Part shown: positions 43,779-54,094 of the stretch, piece by piece
How positions within the stretch are numbered: the first letter of the stretch is position 1
Layout: each line of letters opens with the position of its first letter
From: Agrypnia vestita
Taxonomy: Eukaryota; Arthropoda; Insecta; Trichoptera; Phryganeidae
DNA length: 64,000 nucleotides
NCBI GenBank assembly: GCA_016648135.1
Contig: JADDOH010023632.1
Location: 124,001-188,000, forward strand
Reading direction: 5' to 3'
Notes under the pieces: generated by a model
The model's input: the letters and a program-made list of their open reading frames with translations, nothing else
What the model was told of the DNA's origin: nothing
The model's database searches: none
Translations under genes and position numbers: made by a program

Positions 43779-44229
43779 CAGGGTATAACAGAGCAAATGT
43801 ACAATACTTAAAAAGGTAGAAGATTCCTGCTTAAATATTATGGGTCGAAAATGTTTTGTTATCAATTTCCTAATATCAACAGTTATGAAGATAAGTGACT
43901 TCAAAGTTTGCCTCTTTTTTTCAATATTTCTATTCTATACGAAGTTGGACTATCATTACAGTAACTTACATCAAATACTAAAAATTCATTCGCTTTTATA
44001 CAAGTAAAATAAAATTATTAAAACCAAGAAAATAACGGGTCAAATTTCTACGAGTATTTACTAATTAACTTACTATGATGATAATTCAAGTTTTTACAAA
44101 AAAAATTAAATCGCTTATCTCCATAACTATTAATTTTAGGACATTGTGGCTCATGTGGAACATTTTCGACCCACAATTAAGGCAGTAATCTACCTGTGAA
44201 GTATTGTGGACTAGCTCTGTTACGTCCTG
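43779..44229. mobile_element. Palindromic TA-flanked MITE, family P, copy 3
   Basis: The ends CAGGGTATAACAGAGC and GCTCTGTTACGTCCTG are flanked by TA on both sides (43777-43778, 44230-44231). The body contains the family phrases CTATCATTACAGTAACTTAC and CGCTTATCTCCATAACTATT, in mirrored order, with more divergence than in copies 1 and 2. Confidence 0.8.
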
Positions 44230-44234
44230 TACAT

Positions 44235-45090
44235 TCAAAAATATTTTGGACACCTTTTAATATCAAATTAATTAATTAACCATTCCCTAAAAAATACATG
44301 ACTCCCAAATTCGGAAAGGATCTCATACTAGTAAAAAACAAACCATCGCAAACGTTTGATGTTATTCATCCTGAATAATAATGAATATTTGATATGTTTG
44401 ATGTTACGCATCAAGAATAATGATGGAATCTCCCGGTTAATTAATAAATTGGAACTCATCTACGTGCTCAAAGTAAGTGAAGAAAAAGCAACACAGGCTC
44501 AAATAGAAATTAGTATATTATACATTACCCGCAACCGTAAATCTTCTTTCCCGAACTTTCCCCAAATACAAAGCAAGGAAAAATACAGAAAACTTGTACT
44601 GTCAACAACATGATAATAAGTAGGTATTATTAATCTAGCGAAAATGTATCCTGATTTAAATTTCAGAATTTGTGTGGAAACTAAACCAGCTGTGAAAGTC
44701 GTTTAGAATAATGCTCTGGGTTAATTGCGTGTTATTCCAATTCGTAGGATTGAAAATATCCGAAAAACGATTTTAAATGTAGATTTATTTTTCGGTTATA
44801 CAATGATGGACAATTTATATCGGAATTAGGAACATTCAGATGAAAATAAATAAAACGAAATTTCAATTAGGATACTTAATTCTTTTTTAAAATATACATA
44901 TTACATACATTTACGCTATTCGAAATGATATTTTTCAGTTTGAATATTATATGTATTGTTCTGTAAACCAGTTTATTTAAAAAAAACTGCATAAATTCAT
45001 TAGACTGTACAGTCAAAAAAGTGAAGGTTTTCGGATAACGATAGTTTTCAAGTTCACGCTAGATGGAATTCGTAACAGAGAATATTCATT
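44235..45090. other. AT-rich stretch, no gene recognised
   Basis: An 85-codon plus-strand frame at 44356-44613 has no known domain. The start of it holds a local repeat TTTGATGTTA..CATCCTGAATAATAATG / TTTGATGTTACGCATCAAGA. Confidence 0.35.
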
Positions 45091-45097
45091 TTTTTTT

Positions 45098-45275
45098 TAA
45101 ATAGAGATGCGAACACGGAATACGTGTTACATCAATATTCTTACTATTTTCAAACTAAGCTAAATGCTTGTGCTATGAAGATAGGACTAACTTGGTGACC
45201 TGGAGTGAGGTTCGAAACCGCGACCTTTGGATCACGAGGCGAGAGTCTTAACCACAAGAGCAACAAGCTACTCTT
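45098..45275 (-). mobile_element. tRNA-derived SINE, family F, copy 4
   Basis: This is the complement of the copy at 37430: tail GAACACGGAATACGTGTTAC at the left, body TGCTTGTGCTATGAAGATAG, then the B-box complement GAGGTTCGAAACCGCGACC and head GATCACGAGGCGAGAGTCTT. B-box and head are well preserved. Confidence 0.8.
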
Positions 45276-45339
45276 AGAGTGATAATTTGGTTGAATAAAA
45301 TATTTCTAAATTTTCTAAAACTATTTTTAACATTTTTGA

Positions 45340-45545
45340 TAAATTTGGCATTAACGTTGTGCAGATTACATATTCACTGAATAATTTCGAAAGATTAGAA
45401 ATTAAAAGAAATTCGAACTCGGGTATTAATTTACTTAAAAATATTACTTTCACTAACTCTTCGCCTCTTCTCTCAATATTCCCGCCACAACCACCAGTAA
45501 ACTCCGGCTCTTTTTGTCAGTACCTAATCAATTAATTATTTGTAT
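45340..45545 (+). pseudogene. Penelope-like element, C-terminal tail
   Basis: The plus-strand reading FGINVVQITYSLNNFERLEI, KRNSNSGINLLKNITFTNSS, PLLSIFPPQP corresponds to the region after the GIY-YIG domain and parallels the tails at about 9950 and 32430. No terminal repeat was identified downstream. The fragment is about 200 bp. Confidence 0.65.
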
Positions 45546-46008
45546 TTTCGCCTAAACCATGTAGAAATTCTATATTTGAAAGTAGTCAGTTTAATATTTT
45601 GTAGATTCTGCTACTCTCGTAACTTTTGAGTAACAAAATATATAATTATAATTAAACTCACGTGGGGGAAACACAATTTATATTAGTCACCGCAGACCAC
45701 GAATACTGACATGAACTAACGAAAATTTCTCGGTGCACGGTTTGGTTGCACGGCTGGCTGCTATACGTTTGACTTGTTTAAAGAATACTACGAGCCTGTA
45801 AGTTTTAATAAATCGCGATTTATTAAAAAATACTTATTTACTCGATCTTTTGACCGAAACTTTTTGATTCGATTTGGAATGAAATTTATAAATGTCTATT
45901 GGAAAAAATATGTTTTGTTTATTTAATTAGACAATAATAAACACTTTAAATTAATTAATTTTGGGGGAACTTTCGTTAAAATACTATCCATTTTAAAATT
46001 TCCATCAT

Positions 46009-46148
46009 TCCAATTACGATGATTTCGTTGTCCGTCTCTCCTTGCGTCTGTCGAAACTTCGTGTAACGTCCGTAACTTCTTTATAGAGTAAAAACTTTTT
46101 TCTTTTTTTCATGTAAAAGTACCGTCATCTTTGACAGGTTACAGCTAG
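46009..46148 (+). mobile_element. Non-autonomous Helitron, family B copy 2
   Basis: It starts TCCAATTACGATGATTTCG and ends with hairpin CCGTCATCTTTGACAGG, GTTACAGCTAG (CTAG 46145-46148) and T. At 140 bp it is the shortest member. It keeps the CTTCGTGTAACGTCCGTAAC phrase of the family. Confidence 0.75.
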
Positions 46149-46189
46149 TGAAATAATAACTAAATATTTGGTAACAAAAATCACGGTGA

Positions 46190-46530
46190 TTCGCTGTTTG
46201 GCGGAAGAGCTGCACGGAGCCAGAATGGCGCGGAACGCGGTCGAGATGAGCTAATCGCGGGCCGACGGTGTTCTAATTATCACCGGCGGGGAAAGTAGGC
46301 GAGAGGCGAGAGGCGAGAGAGATAGCTCCAGCCGAGTGGCGCAGCTGCCGGCGGAGGCTGTGACATAAGACGTTGGGAAACGTCTCTCGAGAGCGTTGCG
46401 AGCGGACCACTATTTAAGGAAATCACTGAAAGCGACCCCGATGCGAGCGGGCAGGTACCGCGGCAATCGCACGCGGCTGAATTTGATTTGCCCGGTGGAC
46501 TGGATGCATTAAATGCATCGGAAAATATTA
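46190..46530. promoter_or_regulatory. GC-rich patch with tandem GAGGCGA and a palindrome
   Basis: CpG-rich DNA with three tandem copies of GAGGCGA at about 46301-46321 and a perfect-armed palindrome GATGCATTAAATGCATC at about 46503-46519. The 90-codon minus-strand frame (46280-46552) is in the GC-rich part and has no domain. It may be an enhancer or a promoter-proximal island. This is only an inference. Confidence 0.3.
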
Positions 46531-46559
46531 TACTTCGATGAAAGCTAGTCATTCAACAG

Positions 46560-47185
46560 CGTTTTCTACGAGACATCACAAATATCTATCGAAAACCACT
46601 GTCAAACAACATCACATTTAATTAACTGAATTAAAAATGAAAACTAAATTCGGTCAAAGGTATTTTTATTTTTTTATTTAAGTACTCGGTAATATAGCAG
46701 ACACAAGTTAATGATATACGTATATGAATAAGAGCATGAGTTATCAGAATTGAACATACTGACTTGGGTCCTAATATATTTCTCATAGAAACAAATTATA
46801 AAAGTAAAAACAATAAGGAGTACAAAAAAAGACAAGAACAGTAGCAATAGAATGGAAAAAGTGAATATAATAAAACAAAGAAAAAGTAATGAATAATAAC
46901 ATAATGAAACGAATATAATACCGACTAACACCTTTTCTTGTTTTTTAAAAAAAAAAGTGACTTTAGTAAGAAGTCTGTAAAAACATAGCTAATAGATGTT
47001 GGTATTAAGAATTCCAAACAATTAAATATTTCAACATAATAACAAATTTTGACAATACATAAGACTAAATTTTTCTTCTTTTCAAAATGAAATTAGGTCA
47101 TTTTTCATATTCCTGATTCTCCTCTATTTTTAAATTTATAAAACGAACTATTAACTACTTATTATTATTATTCATTTTATTTGCA
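46560..47185. other. AT-rich gap
   Basis: An 85-codon minus-strand frame (46674-46931) is hydrophobic and low-complexity. It is not a credible gene. Confidence 0.4.
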
Positions 47186-47189
47186 AATG

Positions 47190-47402
47190 ATTAAAGGGAT
47201 GAATTTTTAATCTTCGATACAAAAAGTTAATTTTCATGATTTTCAACGTTTTACAAAATATATGTCGGAGATATAATAAAAGAATGCAAACTTTGATGTC
47301 GCTAATCTCCTTAACTGTTGACATTTCAACCAAAGTGTGAAGAACATTTTCTATTTGAAATTGAATGAAGTTTTTGCTACTATGTAGTTCTGAGACACCC
47401 TG
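47190..47402. mobile_element. Palindromic MITE, family P, right-arm fragment
   Basis: It shares AATGCAAACTTTGATGTCGC, TAATCTCCTTAACTGTTGAC and the end GAGACACCCTG. The left arm is missing. Confidence 0.55.
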
Positions 47403-48405
47403 TTTATAACTATTTCTGTAAAAAGATTAACAATATATCTTTATAATTGTCTATTTAATGACAATTATCGTTTAATGTGCCTTTTTATAAAATATAACGG
47501 TTTATTAAATAAAGTTATCACGCTATTTGACGTTAACTTAAATAAATACTCGTATTTCCACTTTATGGAGTTACTATTGATGAATAGTTTATTTACAACG
47601 AGAATTGTTAATGGAAAAATACTTATACTGATATATTAGGTTCGAATTATTTTACATTCTTACTAACGCATTTGAATCGAAACAAGGCAATTTGTAAATA
47701 GTATATTGTAAATAGTACTAAAATGACGTAATTAATAATTCCATAATTCAACGTTAAAATGATACCTTGCCTCATTGTCTATTTATTATACTCCTTTACA
47801 GGTACATATTGTCAGATATGGGTAAGAAAGGAAAATGCTCTGTCCTACAGCGAAAACCACTTAATGCGTCCAAGTCGCATTTCTAACCTAATTACGCAAA
47901 TGTAACAAAATTGAGAGAAAAAACGACATAATTCAAAAAAAAAGTTAATTGCACAAACTGGAGCAACACGTGGCACACGTCATTTCACACGAGATTACGA
48001 CAGTGCCATCTGGCGTCATTTATTGTGAATAAAATTAAATAAGAACTAATTTCACATAAACACGGATAAAAAGTCAAATCCCGGCAAGAGCCAGTCTCGA
48101 TACAAGTAAAGCGACACCTGGTTAAAAGGGTAATTTCACTAAAAAATATTTTTATTTAAAAAATATTTTAAACGAATTAGTCCGATTCCGAATAGGTACT
48201 TACTTGTGTGTACCTTACTGGAAAACTCGTATATTCATTCATTCATAAATATGTACTTTTTAGAAAATGATTGCTTGGTGTGGCGGTAAGATATTCGGTT
48301 GCGGGGTGGAGCCTTCAACTCCTCTATTTCTTAAATGGAAAGAGGTCTACTGTATCACTGCCTGAGATTTTTAGATTTATTTAAAATATAATTTATAAAA
48401 ATGAA
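47403..48405. other. AT-rich stretch, no gene recognised
   Basis: No frame above 60 codons. A tRNA-like piece at 48277-48330 (GTGTGGCGGTAAGATATTCG..GAGCCTTCAACTCCTC) may be a worn SINE head. Confidence 0.3.
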
Positions 48406-48409
48406 CTTT

Positions 48410-48540
48410 GCTTTCACCACTTTTGTATTGAAAAATATAAAAATATTTGTATTTATAAAGTGGTGAAAAAAAGTTAATTTTTATTAATTATATTTAATGT
48501 CAACACAAAATTATATTGCTCTTTTTGATGAAATTATTTA
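48410..48540 (+). repeat. Penelope-like 5' start sequence, copy b, with a hairpin
   Basis: TTTCACCACTTTTGTATTGA and its mirror AAGTGGTGAAAA form a hairpin at about 48413-48470. Then ATGTCAACACAAAATTATAT at 48498 and TGCTCTTTTTGATGAAATTA follow, as at 21669 and 52236. It is probably the start of a Penelope-type element, cut off after about 20 codons. Confidence 0.4.
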
Positions 48541-48594
48541 ATTTAATTTATGAACCTTTTTTTGAACCACCAGAAAAACGTATTCTATGCAAGG

Positions 48595-48804
48595 CAGGGG
48601 CGTGCAGTGAGAACAAGAAGCACGACATTTATTTAAACGTGTATTTGGAAAAAATCGAAATTAACATTTATCAGGCAGAATATTATGAAATATTAAAATC
48701 TGAATAACTATTATGATAGAAATATTACGAGATGCATCATTTTGGTTTCTTTTCAAAATATGTGCTCAAGAAGTCATGCTTCTTGTTCTCACTGCACGCC
48801 CCTA
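48595..48804. mobile_element. hAT-type MITE, copy 2 (210 bp)
   Basis: The left end CAGGGGCGTGCAGTGAGAAC then AAGAAGCACGAC, and the right end GTCATGCTTCTTGTTCTCAC then TGCACGCCCCTA, are inverted repeats of about 32 bp. The flanks ATGCAAGG (48587-48594) and ATGCAAAG (48805-48812) form an 8-bp duplication with one mismatch. A 63-codon frame across it is a shadow. Confidence 0.85.
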
Positions 48805-48819
48805 ATGCAAAGGGTGGTG

Positions 48820-49400
48820 ATCTGTGCGTGTGAGGCTTTTTTTTATCACAAATTAATTAAATTACGCTGTTCTAAAGCGGACGACCATTTGCAGGCTGGC
48901 TTCGAACTGTCGGCAAAACTATTGGCGGGTGCGGCTCGGGCGCGACTCGCAGGTATGTTGTGTGTGGCGAAAAAACTATAGGTATTACGCTCGTTGGCCA
49001 TGGCCGATGGCCCGCTAAGGTATTTAATTCAAAGTGCGTGAGCGTCCAACAAAGGAATCGAACCTGCGCCCGGCTGCCCGAGTTGCGTGGCGCCGGTGCG
49101 AAATGCACTCTGAAATGACGGGTCGCGACCGTACTCGAGGGCTCCCGGTTATCCGTGCCCGGATAAGCACAATTCAGCACTCCAGTTTGGCGCCGATAAA
49201 GCGGTGCAAAATGACATTTCATAAGTATAATATGCGCGTAGACAAAAATTGAATCATTGCATGGATGTGTTCTGCAACAATGAGTTAATCCACACTCGAT
49301 GCAAATTGAGATATTTAATGCTTCTAATAAACGCTTAATGGTTGCTTACATGAGATTTTTATAAATTTATAATATTTTTAAATATTACATTAATTACCGT
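48820..49400. other. Unassigned stretch with a GC-richer part at 48880-49200
   Basis: Overlapping frames of 79, 116 and 72 codons on both strands arise from the GC-richer part. GGAATCGAACC at 49054-49064 is a B-box complement, so part of it may be a worn minus-strand tRNA-derived SINE. No gene is supported. Confidence 0.3.
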
Positions 49401-49403
49401 ATC

Positions 49404-49667
49404 AGGAAAAAAACTAACCCATAAAAACCAAGTTTTTACAATACTCCTTTTCTCATTTTCAGGTTTCGTGTTTACCAGATGCGTTAAATTATACTATAAT
49501 TTTTTTTAACGAAAATTTGATAGATCTTCTTGATTGTCGCCACGAGTCTGCTTGCAAAGTTTCAGCTCGATTGGATCACGGGACAAGGGTCAAAAATCGA
49601 TCCAAAGTTTTTTCGTCAGACAAGCAAACAATCAGACGCCACGAGTTAAAAGAAAGGGAGTTATAAA
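49404..49667 (+). repeat. Dispersed repeat family C, copy 3
   Basis: It starts with AACCCATAAAAACCAAGTTT and contains GATTGTCGCCACGAGTCTGC and the core GTTTCAGCTCGATTGGATC near 49560. It closes with CGCCACGAGTTAAAAG and GGGAGTTATAAA. Confidence 0.75.
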
Positions 49668-49669
49668 TA

Positions 49670-50429
49670 CAAGGTGAAACAGAGTCAGTCCGCAATAGTT
49701 GAAAGGTTGATTGATTGCTATCTAAATTACGATATTAAATTAGATTGAATGAATTTGTTTTAAAAAATGAAATGGGATCTAAAAAGTTGATTGATTGAAA
49801 AATTGGTAAATAAATATAAAAAAATTGATTTGCTATATTTTAAAATTTAAATTTTTTACCTATATTATGATATTAATTAAACTACATTATGTACTAATAC
49901 CGATAGTTATGGAGATAAGCTACTACCAAGTTTGTTTTCAATATTTCTGAATTATAAATTTTAATTAATTAAGAACTTTGTATAAACCACTTGGAGTAAC
50001 TTTACGTATACGGGTTTCGATACCACTGTATCTTCTTCGGGACGGACGCGTACTAACCATCCATTACTTATTTTAGTAAACAAATAAATTTTTGAACGGG
50101 GCGTGGCGTCGGTATCTACTCGTACTTGTCAATTATCCCCAACATAACTGTATGGTGGGGATAATTGACAAGTAAAAAGAAAGGTTTTAAACATTTTATT
50201 TGATTTGTATTACGGCTAATGATTTAATACTCGATACAAGTTATGATATTCCAACAGAGGTTTTTACCAGGGTTTTACAGAAGATAAGTAAGAAATTAAT
50301 AAATTAAGATGCTTATCTTGACATCTATTATTATCAATCCATCAATATTATCAAGACATTTTTTATTTATAATTTATGTAGGAATCAATCTACCTGTAAA
50401 GCATTGTGGACTAGCTCTGTTATACGCTG
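49670..50429. mobile_element. Palindromic MITE, family P, copy interrupted by Penelope-like DNA
   Basis: The left end CAAGGTGAAACAGAGTCAGT follows TA at 49668-49669, and the right end GACTAGCTCTGTTATACGCTG precedes TA at 50430-50431. The family phrases AGTTATGGAGATAAGCTACT and ATTTTATTTGATTTGTATTA lie in the arms. The middle (about 49960-50175) is foreign and matches the Penelope-like 3' region at about 10050-10165 on the opposite strand. Confidence 0.65.
49960..50175 (-). mobile_element. Penelope-like 3' region, nested in a MITE
   Basis: On the minus strand CGCCCCGTTCAAAAATTTAT, TTGTTTACTAAAATAAGTAA, TGGATGGTTAGT and CGTCCGTCCCGAAGAAG align with the end of the element at 10100-10160. At 50127-50176 ACTTGTCAATTATCCCC and its exact complement form a 17-bp stem, the same kind of inverted junction seen at 32338-32373. 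Confidence 0.7.
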
Positions 50430-50434
50430 TATAT

Positions 50435-50885
50435 AAAAATAAACATTTTTTAATCAATCAATCGAAGAACCACCTATGGTTATGTAAATGGTCATTAAGG
50501 TAAAGAGGCTACAAAATGTCCGTACACCAGTAGGGCGACACACAGGCGCCTCTCTTCACGGATACATCAGTGAAATTAAAAACTCAAGCACGACTGCTGA
50601 CACACATACAAATATTATATTTGGGACGAAACAATATTCTTCTCTGCTCTTCGATAACCCTTTGTTCACCAAAAATTGTATTCAATATCCTAAAACATTA
50701 TTTCAAATAAATATTACGTTTTTCAATTTTTAAAGATTTACTAAACGCAAGACACTTATTTGGTTGTTAACGGCCAATCATTTGCTCCAAGAATATGATT
50801 TATTTAAAGATCCAAGACACAAAAATAAAGTCATCAGTTTAATTGATATTTATGTGCGAACTGTTTTATTTTGTCTAGAGGTAAG
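50435..50885. other. AT-rich gap
   Basis: The 81-codon frame 50488-50733 has no known domain. Nothing else recognised. Confidence 0.35.
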
Positions 50886-50904
50886 ACGTTCTTAAAAAGA
50901 GTTA

Positions 50905-51830
50905 ATTATATAAAATAACTTTGTAAACACCACTTTTTTATTGAAAAAATCCAACATGTTTCGAAGCCAATGGCTTCTTCGTCAGGATAACAAAAATAAA
51001 ATTTAAGAATCGAAGTATAGATAATCAAAATATTAAAAAAGTTATATATGGAAAATGAATAATATAAAGTACCTACTTAACATGAAAATAAATTTAAAAG
51101 ATAACTATTTGCAAAAAGGACCTGATTATTTATAACATTCAATTTAGCATTAACACTCTTTCTTATTTGCAAAAATTTCTAATTTATCAAACTGTGATTC
51201 TGTATAATTTGTATTTAAAATTTGTATGTAAAATTTGTAAACCCTTATTAATATCAAAAAAATGATCCATAGCCAAAAGCTGGTTAGAAAATTCGGAATA
51301 ATTATTACTATTTAAACACCCTAAATGTTCCTTAACTCTAATTTCAAAATTTCTACATGTTTTTTATATATACAAATAATCACAATCCTTACAAATCAAT
51401 TTATGAACACCCGATTTTTTTTAAAATTATCCTTATCTTTATTATTTAATATGTATTTTTTAATTTATTATGAGTATAAAAAGCTGACTGAATAACATTT
51501 GAGATATTTTTAACTATTGAATTAGAAATTTCATTATTTATAAATATAATTTTCCTCCAATGTTTATCAGAATCAAAAATTGAAGGGTAAACCAAAGATT
51601 TAAAAAAAAAAATTCTTGTACTTTTGATTTAACACAATATCAATTAATTTTTTATCATAACCATTATTAAACGCGATCTGTTTAATAATTTTTAATTCAA
51701 TATTAAAATTATCAACAGATAATGGAATATCAATTAATCTATTTAACATTGAGTGAAAAGTTGACCATTTTTGAGAATGTGTTGAGAGAATCATTTTAAA
51801 ATATATCATCCACGAAAGGACTTATACTAG
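50905..51830 (-). pseudogene. Penelope-like element: RT end, GIY-YIG domain, terminal repeat
   Basis: The minus strand reads from the RT C-terminus (HSMLNRLIDIPLSVDNFNIE, IKQIAFNNGYDKKLIDIVL at 51600-51809). It continues with SDKHWRKIIFINNEISNS, then a worn GIY-YIG domain (GVHKLICKDCDYLYI, TCRNFEIRVKEHLGCLNSN). The end is CCTGACGAAGAAGCCATTGG, CTTCGAAACATG, typical of the Penelope terminal repeat, and GTGGTGTTTACAAAGTTATT near 50910. Several stops and shifts. An inverted partial copy follows at 51890-52225. Confidence 0.85.
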
Positions 51831-51889
51831 AACCCATTGATTTTAACATATTTCGTAAAGATACATTACAGATATAGTTATACACAATT

Positions 51890-52235
51890 CTTCTAACCAT
51901 CCATATTCTCAAAAATTGTCAACTTTTCACTCAATGTTAAATAGATTTATTAATATTCCATTATCTGTTGATAATTGTAATATTGAATTAAAAATTATTA
52001 AACAGATCGCGTTTAATAATGGTTATAATAAAAAATTAATTGATATTGTGTTAAATAAAAAGTATAAGAATTTTTTTTAAAACTTTTGTTTACCCTTCAA
52101 TTTTTGATTCTGATAAACATTGGAGGAAAATTGTATTTATAAATAATGAAATTTCTTATTAAATAGTTAAAAATATCTCTAAAAAAATATCTAAAAAAGT
52201 GGTGTTTACAAAGTTATTTTATATGAATTATAATT
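51890..52235 (+). mobile_element. Inverted partial copy of the Penelope-like element
   Basis: The plus-strand text TCAACTTTTCACTCAATGTT, TTAATATTCCATTATCTGTT and ATTATTAAACAGATCGCGTT repeats the RT end of 51600-51790 in opposite orientation. It then jumps at about 52185 straight to the terminal-repeat end AAAGTGGTGTTTACAAAGTT. The whole GIY-YIG part is missing from this arm. The two arms form a long inverted repeat centred near 51845. Confidence 0.85.
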
Positions 52236-52349
52236 ATGTCACCACAAAATAGTTTTGCTATATTTGAAGAGAAGTTAAAAACTAGTAAAAAGAGTAAAGC
52301 CAATCATAAAACAATTTCTCAATATTGCGACAAACCAACTTTTTTATGA
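52236..52349 (+). pseudogene. Start of a Penelope-like frame after the terminal repeat
   Basis: ATGTCACCACAAAATAGTTT opens a 37-codon frame (MSPQNSFAIFEEKLKTSKKS and on to CDKPTFL). The same start occurs at 21669 and 48498. It is probably the N-terminus of an element whose rest is deleted. Confidence 0.45.
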
Positions 52350-52920
52350 CCAACCCATATGATATCGCATAGAAGGGAGCGTTTCACACTGCTTTCTGAT
52401 AGTATTAATAAACAGTTGATACTGGTGGATGAATCGAGCCTGCCCTACGGCAGGCCGCATTGGACGGCCTCGATGCTTGCGACCCACTGATCTCGAATCT
52501 TCTATAAAGCAGCGTCACGCTTAGAAGGTATTGATCTTCCCGTGCACACCAAGTCACAATTATATTTTAACGACAAACACAATCATTTTCATACAGAATA
52601 TATTTTAAGAATTTAGTCAGTAAAAAAATGTACCTTCTACTTTTTAGATCACTGTGTTTCAGTGCTATTTGATTTGTGTGGCGACGAAATACCATTATAA
52701 ATATGAGGGCGAGTCAAAAATTAGCTGTACTTTCGCCATAATACAACATCAAGAATATCATACAGCTTTCTGGGCATGCGTGATTAGAGTTGACACAACT
52801 GCGATCACGTGTGCGAAATTCGATCTCGATCGCGTCATTTGCATTCCAGCTATAACGATGTAAACATGTTCACTCCGCTAGCAGTTTGCACCAGAAAGGA
52901 ACAAGTAATAGTTATCCGAT
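52350..52920. other. Unassigned stretch
   Basis: A GC-richer spot at 52430-52560 has the hairpin GCCTGCC-CTAC-GGCAGGC. A 69-codon frame at 52654-52863 has no domain. Confidence 0.3.
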
Positions 52921-52924
52921 TTTT

Positions 52925-53225
52925 TTGAAAGGAGGGAGTGAAAGAGTCTCCTGTCCTGACGTACAATTTCCGCCTATCTACATTTGTTGATGCTTCTAAC
53001 GGGACCACCTTCCAGTATCTGGTTAATCTGGTCGTGCCACGTCTCCCGCTGTCGCTCTCGCTTTCTGGCATCGTCAACACTTACGTTATATATCTATCTT
53101 ACCATTCTTTCCTCATTCGTTCGCTCAAGATGCCCAAACCACCTGAGCAACCCTTTTTCAATTCTATTAATTATGCTAAGATCAGCTTTACACTCATTTC
53201 TAATGTCTTCATTCTTTTAGATTTC
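52925..53225 (-). pseudogene. LINE endonuclease-RT tail fragment
   Basis: On the minus strand the region reads SGGLGILSERMRKEW-like remains, then SVDDARKRERQRETWHDQIN, QILEGGPVRSINK and RQDRRLFHSL. This corresponds to the 'LRWFGHLERM.EER....GRGRPR..W.DQI...L' tail of LINE-encoded endonuclease-RT proteins, here with frameshifts. The antisense 131-codon plus-strand frame over it is a shadow. Confidence 0.6.
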
Positions 53226-53229
53226 ATTA

Positions 53230-53670
53230 ATATAAATAAAGTAACTGCCTGCTACAGAGTTATTTCGCTATTATTGAAGAAGACAAAACACTATTACTTG
53301 TCCCTGGTCGACCTCGATTTCATGAATTTTTAAATTTGTCTAGACTCGCGGTAAACGCTTCTGCTAAACCCGATTTAGCTGAAAGTAGTAATCGGTTTTA
53401 GCTTTTAGTATTCGTGTATCCTGAAACATGAAGCAACGTGTATGTAATGAATACCTGCAACCACTTGTCTAGGAGAGAATTGACATAATAATTGTTATCA
53501 GTAATATGACATAGATGGAGACATGTAAGTAGTGACGTCCACTTATTGTGCAATTTAAATAAGACGGAGAGACATAGATATGCTAGGCTCACAATAAAAA
53601 CGATGTAAGTAACAGATAAAACTACTTCCTTGTATAATTATACCTTTTGTAATATTATAATGTAACATAA
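53230..53670. other. AT-rich gap
   Basis: No frame with a domain and no repeat shared with the rest. Confidence 0.35.
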
Positions 53671-53672
53671 TT

Positions 53673-53994
53673 AATATACATATATAAAAAGAAACCCGTG
53701 TTTCCCTATCTGCCAAGTTTTCTCCACAACCAGCCACAACCACCCACCAGTGGTTATGGTGGTGGATAGCCCTTGGTGTCACATCGAAAATATGCGAGTT
53801 TGGTGGGGGTGGCTGTGCGTGGGTGGGAGTGGGTGACGAAAATGTGCTTTCTAGCACAATGTTTTGTTATGGTAAGGCCGCAAATGCTTCAGATTGTTTC
53901 AAGGAGGATTTTCTAGAAGGTTCGCGAAAGTGCTATGACGATCCAAACAGTGTACTAAATATCTACGCGTGCGAAGCCGCGTGGGCACAGCTAG
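53673..53994 (+). mobile_element. Non-autonomous Helitron, family H copy 3
   Basis: It shares the 5' part ATATATAAAAAGAAACCCGT, CCAAGTTTTCTCCACAACCA, the G/T-rich middle, and the 3' end CTACGCGTGCGAAGCCGCGT then GGGCACAGCTAG (CTAG 53991-53994) and T. It is 322 bp because the first HSE block and half of the second are deleted. It retains TTC 53911, GAA 53916, TTC 53921 and GAA 53926 in 5-bp phase. Confidence 0.85.
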
Positions 53995-54094
53995 TATGAT
54001 ATAATTTAGATGATATGTTATAGCATCATTGCACAAAATGTGTAGGCATGTCATGCCTGTGTTTGTGCTATACTAAATAAATAAAATAAACTCA

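Noticed and set aside
48872..49222. 116-codon minus-strand frame
   Set aside because: Three overlapping frames on both strands of a GC-richer patch, none with a motif. Part looks like a worn SINE.
52938..53333. 131-codon plus-strand frame
   Set aside because: Its first half is antisense to a LINE endonuclease-RT tail.
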